From Acidimicrobiales bacterium (lineage in GTDB: Bacteria > Actinomycetota > Acidimicrobiia > Acidimicrobiales > Iamiaceae): 64,000 nt of DNA. The position numbers and the translations under genes were made by a program. This document shows positions 1 through 6,733 of this stretch, in pieces. Every line of letters begins with the position of its first letter. Positions within the stretch are counted from its first letter, which is position 1. Under the pieces are notes generated by a model. That model was not told where the DNA came from and ran no database searches. It saw nothing but the letters and a program-made list of their open reading frames with translations. Where the stretch lies: the NCBI GenBank assembly GCA_035547835.1, contig DASZTW010000005.1, positions 558,001 through 622,000 of the forward strand. The letters run 5' to 3'.

Positions 1-1
1 A

Positions 2-841
2 TCAGGACGCGACGGGAGCGACGCGTTGACGCCGCTTGCGCACGTACAAGACGCCACCGGCGAGCACGGCGATGCCACCGACGATCGGCAGACCCTCCAT
101 CGGGAACGACGGGATCGGGCTGGTCGCGGCGTTGACGCCGCACGTCACCTTGCCGATGTTCACCGAGGTGCCCGTGGCCGTTCCCAACACGCTCAGCGCG
201 TCGAGGTGCAGCGCGGTCGCGGTGACCTGGCCACCGCTACCGGCCACCGTGGCCGGGGAGATCGCCAAGTTGGCGATGCCCGGGATGTTGACGTTGGGCA
301 GCGAGATGTTGATCGGCGTGCCGTTGGCCAGTTGCAGGTTGACGATCTGCGCGTGCGCCGTGGCGTTGCCCGACGAGTCAGCCGTGCACCACTCCAGGAC
401 GGCGTCGGCCTTGATGGCCCCGCTCAGCAGCGACACGCCACCGGAGGGTGCGCCCGTCACGGTGCAGGTGCCGTCGTTGCCGATCTGGACCAGGCCGCCC
501 TGGCCGACGGCGCCGGCGCAAGCAGCCGAAGTGCCATCGGTGAACGCCCGAGCTTGCTGGACCAAGGCGCCGGCGGTGGCCACGCCACCGAGTGAGCCCA
601 ACAGGCCCACCGAAGGAGCGGTGTTGCCGGTGTGGGTCTCGGTAGTGCCGTCGTTGGCGGCGGTGTAGACGCCGGTGTCGACGGTCGGGATGCTGAGCAA
701 GGTGACGTCGATGGCGTGCCCGGTCGATTGCGAGGTGTCGGCATACGCCGGCACGGACATCAACAGCACGCCGACGGCGGCGAACGCGACCAGGGCGAAC
801 ACCCTCGATCGTGCGCGTCGGTGATGGGTTGGCTTCTTCAT
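2..841 (-). CDS. Secreted surface protein with C-terminal sorting tail (choice-of-anchor-P-like)
   Basis: 279 aa. It opens with a basic n-region (HHRRARSR) and a hydrophobic core ending in VPAYA, a clear Sec signal peptide cut near residue 35. The middle is rich in Gly, Ala, Ser and Thr, with a few Cys, and has no catalytic motif. The last 40 residues hold S-F-P-M-E-G-L-P-I-V-G (245-255), a hydrophobic stretch and a basic stop (VRKRRQR), the tripartite form of an exosortase or sortase substrate. The ATG overlaps the upstream glycosyltransferase stop (ATGA), so it is the last gene of the exosortase operon and its probable substrate. The resemblance to choice-of-anchor P proteins is by general composition only. 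Processing is inferred. Confidence 0.8.
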   Translation of the reverse strand: MKKPTHHRRARSRVFALVAFAAVGVLLMSVPAYADTSQSTGHAIDVTLLSIPTVDTGVYTAANDGTTETHTGNTAPSVGLLGSLGGVATAGALVQQARAFTDGTSAACAGAVGQGGLVQIGNDGTCTVTGAPSGGVSLLSGAIKADAVLEWCTADSSGNATAHAQIVNLQLANGTPINISLPNVNIPGIANLAISPATVAGSGGQVTATALHLDALSVLGTATGTSVNIGKVTCGVNAATSPIPSFPMEGLPIVGGIAVLAGGVLYVRKRRQRVAPVAS

Positions 842-2439
842 GTTTCCTCCCGCGTTGAGACTGAGACAGTCGGTGCAGTGATGGTGGTTCTACGGGCGAA
901 CCGGCCGGTCACGAGAACCGGTCGCGGCGATTCGTCGGCCGGGGCGGCGAGGGCCGCTGCCGGATAGACGGACTGGAGCTGGCTCTGGTAGGGCGAGGCG
1001 ACCGCGGGGCGCAGGGCGACGGTCGGCCGACGCCGGGCGAAGGAACCCCGGGTGCTGAACCCGCCGGCGAGGCGCCGGGCGAAGCCGGGCAGCGGTCCGT
1101 GCGCCAGCCGAGGCACCAACCGCTCCGTCTTCTTCCAGTCGTGGCGCGACGCCACCAGCCGGATGAACGCCCACCACACGGCCAAGTGGTGGAAATACGT
1201 GTAGCCGACGTTGACGGCCGCAGTGGCGAACGCCTGAGGCCACGACAAGTTGGGGGCGTTGCGGCGCTTGTGGATCGGGCCCCAGATCATGAAGGGCGCC
1301 AAGCCGAACAGCAGGAACAGCGGCAAGATGCCCCAGGCGCCGCCGCGGAACCAGCCCATGAACCCGCCCGGGCTGGTGGCCAGGTAGTAGAGGGCAACCG
1401 CGGTGACGCCGCTGTACACCAGGCCACCGATGAGCTGCAGCCACGGCAGGCACAAGAAGTACGCGATCTCGAGGGCGCCGGCCGTCGAGACCTTCATCGA
1501 CCGCATGACCGGCCACAAGTACCGGATGCACTGCATCGAGCCCTGCGACCACCGACTGCGCTGGCGCAACAAGGGCCGCAAGCTCTTCAGGCCTTCCTGC
1601 GCCACCCATGTGTCGTGGCAGTACTCGTTGCGGTGGCCGGCGAGCAGGACGTGGATCCCGAGCTCGAAATCCTCGAGCAGCGCGCCGTGCCATGGTTCCG
1701 CCTCGGGCCCGCCGATCTCTCGCAGCACGGACAGGCGGCTGAACTGGCCGTTGCCGCCCATGCCCACGCTGTCGACCTTGCGACGCAGCAGTTGCATGCC
1801 GGCGATCGGGCCGGCGAACTCGAGGTCCTGCAACCGGATGAGCATGGAGTCGCGCTGCAACTCGCTGAGCGGGCCGCCGGGAGCGTCGAGGTGGTCGGTG
1901 ACCCGGACCTCGATCTGCACCGCACCCACGGCGGGGTCGCCGAAGCAGCCGTCGCCCGCCACGATCGAGCAACACGCAGGGTCGAGCCGCGCGTCGGCGT
2001 CGACCACACCGACGATCACGCGGTCACTGTCGACCTCGTCACCGACGAAGGCCGCGATGGCCCGATAGCCCGCGTTCAAGGCAGGGCCCTTCCCCTGGCG
2101 GGCCTCGGGCAGCTCACGCGTCACCACGTGGACGTCCGCCAACTCGGTGGCCAGCCGTTGCACGATGGCGGGTGTGCGGTCGGCGCTCGCGTCGTCGACC
2201 ACCCACAGGTGCGCATCCGGGAAGGACCGGCGCAACTCGACGACGGTGGCCTCGATCACGTACTGCTCGTCGAGGGCGGGGATGAGCAGGTGCCAATCGA
2301 ACGCAGCCGCGTCGCCCGGCTCGCCGGGCCGGTGCCGCAAGTACGGCACGATGATCATCACGACGTACGCGAGGAACGCGACGCACAACAAGAACGCCGC
2401 GGCGTTCAGCGCCGCCAGCAGCGTGGGGCCGCTAAGCAC
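838..2439 (-). CDS. Membrane family-2 (processive-type) glycosyltransferase
   Basis: 533 aa. One N-terminal membrane helix (about 5-32) precedes a GT-A domain: VDDASADR (81-88, nucleotide-sugar binding), D-A-D (147-149, metal), E-D (256-257, catalytic base region) and Q-R-S-R-W (293-297, the QxxRW motif of processive GT2 enzymes). Several C-terminal membrane helices follow, as in cellulose or hyaluronan synthase-like enzymes. The GTG at 2439 is chosen because it overlaps the exosortase stop by 8 nt and has GGGGAGG about 7 nt upstream; the open frame extends further but only shadows the exosortase. It probably builds or transfers a glycan at the membrane, perhaps onto the anchored protein. Donor and acceptor are unknown. 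Confidence 0.85.
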   Translation of the reverse strand: MLSGPTLLAALNAAAFLLCVAFLAYVVMIIVPYLRHRPGEPGDAAAFDWHLLIPALDEQYVIEATVVELRRSFPDAHLWVVDDASADRTPAIVQRLATELADVHVVTRELPEARQGKGPALNAGYRAIAAFVGDEVDSDRVIVGVVDADARLDPACCSIVAGDGCFGDPAVGAVQIEVRVTDHLDAPGGPLSELQRDSMLIRLQDLEFAGPIAGMQLLRRKVDSVGMGGNGQFSRLSVLREIGGPEAEPWHGALLEDFELGIHVLLAGHRNEYCHDTWVAQEGLKSLRPLLRQRSRWSQGSMQCIRYLWPVMRSMKVSTAGALEIAYFLCLPWLQLIGGLVYSGVTAVALYYLATSPGGFMGWFRGGAWGILPLFLLFGLAPFMIWGPIHKRRNAPNLSWPQAFATAAVNVGYTYFHHLAVWWAFIRLVASRHDWKKTERLVPRLAHGPLPGFARRLAGGFSTRGSFARRRPTVALRPAVASPYQSQLQSVYPAAALAAPADESPRPVLVTGRFARRTTITAPTVSVSTREET

Positions 2440-2983
2440 GATGCGACCTCCCCCGCCGGCCCCGCGACACGAAGTAGAAGAACGCCAGCGCGCCGAACAG
2501 CACACCGAACGTGGACACCACCGTGCCCAGGAACACGTGGCTGCGCTCGTAGCCGACCCGCAGACCCCACGCGCGGATCGCCGATGCGATGACGAACAAG
2601 CGGGCCTGGTTGGCCAAGAAGACCAGCACGACCGCCAGCGCGGTCGATGCGAGGCCACGCCGGACGGTGACGCGGCCCGTCAGCAACATCGCCGCGCCGA
2701 GGACGAGGAACGGCGCGACGAGGAACGCCGCCGAGCAGCCGGGGTCGAGCGCGACACCGACGTAGCGGCCCTTTGCCGAGAACAACACGTTCGGGCCGAG
2801 CGACCCGACCTGGTGCGCACCGGTGAGCCGCAGGACCGACGCCGCGACCGAGGTCTCGAAGAGGCGAACCGAGCGGTTGGCCGCCACGACGAGTGCCGCC
2901 AGCGCGACGAGGCCCGCAGCCAACACCACCGACGGCGGGCTGAAGCTGCGGTGGGACCTCGCGGGGATCACACTGGCGGTCAT
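2432..2983 (-). CDS. Exosortase/archaeosortase-family transpeptidase, short form
   Basis: 183 aa with about five hydrophobic segments. The expected catalytic trio is present in order: Cys83 in DPGCSAA, Arg128 in NQARLF and His149 in ERSHVFLG. Exosortases are membrane cysteine proteases/transpeptidases that recognise C-terminal tripartite sorting signals and move the protein to a new anchor, often glycolipid-like. This one is compact and lacks the long extra domains of EpsI-type fusions. It starts 12 nt after the 54-aa peptide and overlaps the glycosyltransferase by 8 nt, so the genes are probably co-translated. The family call is strong; the subtype and the exact recognition motif are not established here. 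Confidence 0.88.
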   Translation of the reverse strand: MTASVIPARSHRSFSPPSVVLAAGLVALAALVVAANRSVRLFETSVAASVLRLTGAHQVGSLGPNVLFSAKGRYVGVALDPGCSAAFLVAPFLVLGAAMLLTGRVTVRRGLASTALAVVLVFLANQARLFVIASAIRAWGLRVGYERSHVFLGTVVSTFGVLFGALAFFYFVSRGRRGRSHRA

Positions 2984-2995
2984 GGCGGAGTCAGA

Positions 2996-3160
2996 TCAGC
3001 GGTTGGCGCTGCGCACCATCGCGACGCGCAACAAGATGAAGCCGAGCGCGATCAGCACCAGGGCGAGGAGGGCGAAGCCGATCACAGGGAATCCGGTCGC
3101 CGCCAAGACACCACCCGTGCCGGCCACGGCGCCGCCGCCGAGGACCTTCCCTCCGTACAT
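2996..3160 (-). CDS. 54-aa membrane peptide with sorting-signal-like tail
   Basis: First gene of the exosortase operon. The ATG at 3160 has GAGGAG 6 nt upstream; an in-frame ATG at 3166 directly abuts that site, and a longer 80-aa frame has no better signal. The peptide is a short Gly-rich head, the motif L-A-A-T-G-F-P-V-I-G (19-28), a hydrophobic helix and a basic end (R35-R54 region). L-A-x-T-G resembles class E sortase signals, and G-F-P-V-I-G parallels G-L-P-I-V-G in the anchored protein at the other end of the operon. There is no separate signal peptide. It could be a mini-substrate, a cofactor subunit or a membrane scaffold; none of these is proven. Confidence 0.65.
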   Translation of the reverse strand: MYGGKVLGGGAVAGTGGVLAATGFPVIGFALLALVLIALGFILLRVAMVRSANR

Positions 3161-3496
3161 TCTCATCTCCTCGTCCGCCGCCACGAGAGAGCGGCTCGAT
3201 GAACAGGCAGGTCTGCTCCCCAGCGCTCTGCCCGCCACACCCCTCAGGTCGTCGCTCGGTCACGAGGGGCGCACCGCGAGCATAACGGATGCAACAGCCC
3301 AGATCGGGCATCGGGGACCGAGGTCGGTCGGGCCGCCACGTACCGCGGCGAACAGGCATCCCCCATCGCGGTTCGCGCCTTTCCCTACTCTCTCGCGTGC
3401 TGTCGTGCTCCGAGTGCCCGCATCGGGCAGACTGGTGGGCACGATTGTCGGGCACGATCAACCACACGGCACGCCGAGCTGCCGACGGAGCACGCA
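3161..3496. other. 336-bp intergenic region between divergent surface genes
   Basis: No convincing gene. It separates the exosortase operon (minus) from the L,D-transpeptidase (plus), so it should hold both promoters. Visible structure: an inverted repeat TGCCCG-CAT-CGGGCA (3415-3429) and a 9-bp direct repeat GGGCACGAT at 3437-3445 and 3450-3458 (13-bp period), both upstream of the transpeptidase. On the minus strand, TTATGCT near 3279-3285 could serve as a -10 for the exosortase operon. The repeats are possible regulator sites; no matching regulator gene is adjacent. Confidence 0.5.
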
Positions 3497-4726
3497 TTGA
3501 ACTCGATTCCCCCGCCTGCCGGGTTCGGTTGCCCTCGACCGGTCCGGACGTTGCGAACCAGACGCGTTGCGGTCCTGGGCTCCCTCGCGGCCCTCGTGTC
3601 GGTCGTCTTGATGGCAACCGGCTGCTCCTCCAGCGGCGGTGGGGTCAAGGTCGCCCGGACCACGACCACCGCCCCCGCGGCCCTCGTGACCGTGACCCCG
3701 GCAGGGGCCGCCACCGGAGTGGCCCTCGATGCCGCGCCGAACGTGATCGTGGAGCACGGCCGCATCACGAACGTGGCCCTGGCGGCTCCCGGTGGCCAAC
3801 CCGTCCCCGGTCAGATCTCACCCGACCAGCACACGTGGAAGGCATCCCCGGGCGTGCTGGTACCGAGCACCACGTACAGCGGCACGGTCTCGGTGCGCGG
3901 CGACAACGGCAAGACCATCGCCCAACCGTGGTCGTTCACCACCTCCGCGCCCGCCCGTGAGCTGCACACCGACTCGGTGAACGTCTGGGACGGTGGCGTG
4001 TACGGCGTCGGCATGCCGATCATCGTGCGGCTCAACACCGCGATCCCCCAGGCGAAGCGTGCGGAGCTCGAACAGCGCATCACGGTCACCGGGACCCCCA
4101 CGGTCACCGGCGCCTGGCGCTGGTTCAGCGACACCGAGCTGCACTGGCGCCCCCAGAACTACTGGACGCCGGGCACGAACGTCACCGTCGACATCAACTT
4201 CGCGGGTTTCGACGTCGACGGTCAGACCTGGGGCGTCGACGGGCGCAAGATCTCCTTCGCCATCGGTGACTCGCACATCTCGGTGGTCGACGCGGCAACG
4301 CACCAGATGGTGGTCCGCACCAACGGCGCCGTCGTCAAGACCATGCCGGTGTCCACCGGACGCGACAAGTACCCGACCAAGTCCGGCATCCATGTGATCA
4401 ACGAGCGCGCCCAGAAGGTGATCATGGACTCGGCCACCGTCGGGATCCCCAGGAACTCACCCGACGGCTACTACGAGACCGTCTACTGGAACGTCCGCAT
4501 CTCGAACTCGGGTGAGTTCGTGCATGCCGCGCCGTGGTCGGTGGGGTCGCAGGGGCGAAGCAACGTGTCGCATGGTTGCGTCAATGTCTCCACGGCCAAC
4601 GCGGAGTGGTTCTTCAACTACAGCCGAGTGGGCGACGTGGTCCAGGTCGTGAACACACCCGAGCAGCTCCAACCGTCCAACGGTTACGGCGACTGGCAGA
4701 TCCCGTGGGCGCAATGGGCGTCGTGA
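3497..4726 (+). CDS. L,D-transpeptidase lipoprotein (Ig-like plus YkuD domains)
   Basis: 409 aa. The TTG start at 3497 has GGAG 6 nt upstream and gives a basic n-region (RPVRTLRTRR), a hydrophobic stretch and the lipobox M-A-T-G-C with Cys43 as the lipidation site. A Ser/Thr/Gly linker leads to Ig-like domain(s) (about 60-240), then a YkuD catalytic domain with the conserved His in EFVHAAPW and S-H-G-C-V-N (358-363), nucleophile Cys361. Such enzymes make 3-3 cross-links in peptidoglycan, or attach proteins to it, at the outer face of the membrane. It is divergent from the exosortase operon, placing two cell-surface functions side by side. The architecture matches actinobacterial Ldt proteins. 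Confidence 0.93.
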   Translation: MNSIPPPAGFGCPRPVRTLRTRRVAVLGSLAALVSVVLMATGCSSSGGGVKVARTTTTAPAALVTVTPAGAATGVALDAAPNVIVEHGRITNVALAAPGGQPVPGQISPDQHTWKASPGVLVPSTTYSGTVSVRGDNGKTIAQPWSFTTSAPARELHTDSVNVWDGGVYGVGMPIIVRLNTAIPQAKRAELEQRITVTGTPTVTGAWRWFSDTELHWRPQNYWTPGTNVTVDINFAGFDVDGQTWGVDGRKISFAIGDSHISVVDAATHQMVVRTNGAVVKTMPVSTGRDKYPTKSGIHVINERAQKVIMDSATVGIPRNSPDGYYETVYWNVRISNSGEFVHAAPWSVGSQGRSNVSHGCVNVSTANAEWFFNYSRVGDVVQVVNTPEQLQPSNGYGDWQIPWAQWAS

Positions 4727-4730
4727 CGCG

Positions 4731-5147
4731 ATGACCGACCACACCGAGCCACTCGGCTCTGGGGCGCCCGCCGGAACGCCCGACCTTGCCAGCCTCCTCG
4801 CCGATCCGCCTGCGGGGTTGGTCGACCGCCTGACCGCGATGATCGCCAGCCACCTCGGCCCGCTGGTCGTCGACTCGGTGCGTGCCCAGCTGTCGGCCGG
4901 CGCGGCTGCAGGCGCCGCGACACCTGCGGTCCTCGAGCTCGAAGTCTCCGAAGAGCTGCTCGAGCAACTGTCGGGTGCGGTCCGCATCGAGCTCGACCGC
5001 ACGATGGGCGACCTCTCCCGCGAGGTGTCGGCGCTGCGCGATCAGCTCGACCGCATCGAACAGCGCCTCGGTGGCGAGACGGCGTCGGCCGGGCCACGGG
5101 TCGTCTCCGGCCAGGCAACCTTCGGTCAGGCCGCGCCGGGCCAGTAG
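4731..5147 (+). CDS. Small hypothetical protein with C-terminal coiled coil
   Basis: 138 aa, starting 4 nt after the transpeptidase stop, so probably co-transcribed. No signal peptide or membrane helix is seen. The centre is Ala/Gly-rich (AGAAAGAATPA); residues about 80-115 form an acidic/basic heptad region (ELLEQLSGAVRIELDRTMGDL and on to RDQLDRIEQRL) likely to be a coiled coil; the tail is low-complexity. I do not recognise a family. Its 3' end overlaps the converging acyl-CoA synthetase by 22 nt. A cytoplasmic partner or scaffold is possible but unsupported. Confidence 0.6.
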   Translation: MTDHTEPLGSGAPAGTPDLASLLADPPAGLVDRLTAMIASHLGPLVVDSVRAQLSAGAAAGAATPAVLELEVSEELLEQLSGAVRIELDRTMGDLSREVSALRDQLDRIEQRLGGETASAGPRVVSGQATFGQAAPGQ

Positions 5148-6670
5148 CGCGCTCGCAGATCGCGCTTGCGGAGTTTGCCGGTCGGCAGCCGCGGCAGTTC
5201 GCCGACGAAGTCGACCGACCGCGGGCACTTGTAGGCCGCCAACCGCTCCCGGCAATACGCGATCAACTCGGCGCCGAGCTCGTCGGAGGCGTCGTCGGGG
5301 TCCAACAGCTCCACGACAGCCTTGACCTGCTCACCCATCTCGGGGTCCGGCACCCCGATGACGGCGACGTCGGCGACAGCCGGGTGCACCGCCAGCGCGT
5401 TCTCGACTTCCTGGGGGTAGATGTTGACCCCGCCCGAGATGATCATGTGCGAGACGCGGTCGGACAGGTACAAGAAGCCGTCGGCGTCGAGCGTCCCTAT
5501 GTCGCCCAGCGAGCTCCACCCTTTGTCGTTGACGGACTCGCGGGTCTTGGCCGCGTCGTGGTGGTACTCGAACGAGACGCCGCTCTCGAACCAGATCTGC
5601 CCCGGCTCGCCAACCGGCTGCTCGGTACCGTCCTCGTCGAGGATGTGGATCGGCCCGAGCAGCGACCGACCCACCGTGCCGGGGTGGGCCAACCAGTCCG
5701 CCGGGCTGGCGTAGCAGAAGCCGTTGCCTTCGCTGCCGGCGTAGTACTCGTGCACGATCGGGCCGAGCCAGTCCATCATCGCCGACTTCACCTCGACCGG
5801 GCACGGGGCCGCGGCGTGGATGACGGCTCGGAGGCTCGACACGTCGCGCGCGGTGCGCACGGTCTCGGGCAACTTGAGGAGGCGGATGAAATGAGTGGGG
5901 ACGAACTGCGCGTGGGTCACGCGGTGTCGCTCGATCAGCTCGAGCACCTCCTCCGCGTCGAACTTCTCCATGACCACCACGGTGCCGCCCAATCGCTGGA
6001 CGGCGATCGACCAGCCGATCGGCGCGGCGTGGTACAGCGGTGCCGGCGACAGGTACACGCTGTCGGAGCCGAACCCGAACAAGCCCTGCAGCATGAGCGT
6101 GAGACCCTGGTCGACCTCACCGAACGGCTTCTCCTGCACCGGGTGGACGATGCCTTTGGGTCGCCCCGTCGTACCGGAGCTGTAGAACATCCACGAACCG
6201 GTGACCTCACGTTCGAGCCGTTCGGCCGGACTCGCGGCAAGGGCGTTCTCATACCGGTCGAAGCCCGGCACGTCGCCGTCGGCGACGAGACGACTCGTGA
6301 CGCGGTCGAGTGCCGAGCCGGCCGCCGCCACCACCCCGGCGAGCTTCGCTGATGTCACCAACGCCGTCGCGTCGCAGTCGTCGATGATGTAACCGGCCTC
6401 GTCGGCGGTGAGGTGCCAGTTGATCGGCGTGATCCGCAGACCGCTGCGGAGCGCCGCCCAGGTGACCTCGAAGCAGCGCGGGTGGTTCTCCATCATCAGC
6501 GCCACGTGGTCACCGGGCCGCAGCCCATCTGCCCACCACCGCTGCGCGAGACGGCACGACCGATCCTCGAGCTGGCCGTACGTCACCGTCTCGCCGGAAC
6601 CCATCACCACCGCGATGGCGCCCTCCGGCGCGCCGAGCAGTCCTGTCACGGGGAGCGAACTTACCTGCAC
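5126..6670 (-). CDS. Acyl-CoA synthetase (AMP-forming, FadD4-like)
   Basis: About 514 aa. ANL-superfamily ligase: P-loop YSSGTTGRPKG (163-173), adenine-binding region HEYYAGSEGNG, GDIGTLDADGFLYLSDR (ribose-binding Asp), the hinge region MIISGGVNIYP and the C-terminal catalytic Lys in LPTGKLRKRDL. It makes acyl-AMP, then acyl-CoA, from a free acid in the cytoplasm. The start is uncertain: GTG at 6670 (GGAG directly before it) or GTG at 6649; ATG at 6606 would cut into the conserved N-terminus. The frame runs on upstream but only shadows the opposite gene. It is divergent from the two-domain dehydrogenase, whose next step would act on its product. Confidence 0.88.
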   Translation of the reverse strand: MQVSSLPVTGLLGAPEGAIAVVMGSGETVTYGQLEDRSCRLAQRWWADGLRPGDHVALMMENHPRCFEVTWAALRSGLRITPINWHLTADEAGYIIDDCDATALVTSAKLAGVVAAAGSALDRVTSRLVADGDVPGFDRYENALAASPAERLEREVTGSWMFYSSGTTGRPKGIVHPVQEKPFGEVDQGLTLMLQGLFGFGSDSVYLSPAPLYHAAPIGWSIAVQRLGGTVVVMEKFDAEEVLELIERHRVTHAQFVPTHFIRLLKLPETVRTARDVSSLRAVIHAAAPCPVEVKSAMMDWLGPIVHEYYAGSEGNGFCYASPADWLAHPGTVGRSLLGPIHILDEDGTEQPVGEPGQIWFESGVSFEYHHDAAKTRESVNDKGWSSLGDIGTLDADGFLYLSDRVSHMIISGGVNIYPQEVENALAVHPAVADVAVIGVPDPEMGEQVKAVVELLDPDDASDELGAELIAYCRERLAAYKCPRSVDFVGELPRLPTGKLRKRDLRARYWPGAA

Positions 6671-6733
6671 CTCCGCACGGGGCGCGTGCTGCGCCCGGAC
6701 CAGGGAGCGCGAACCCGCCGGTACTGTGGCCCG

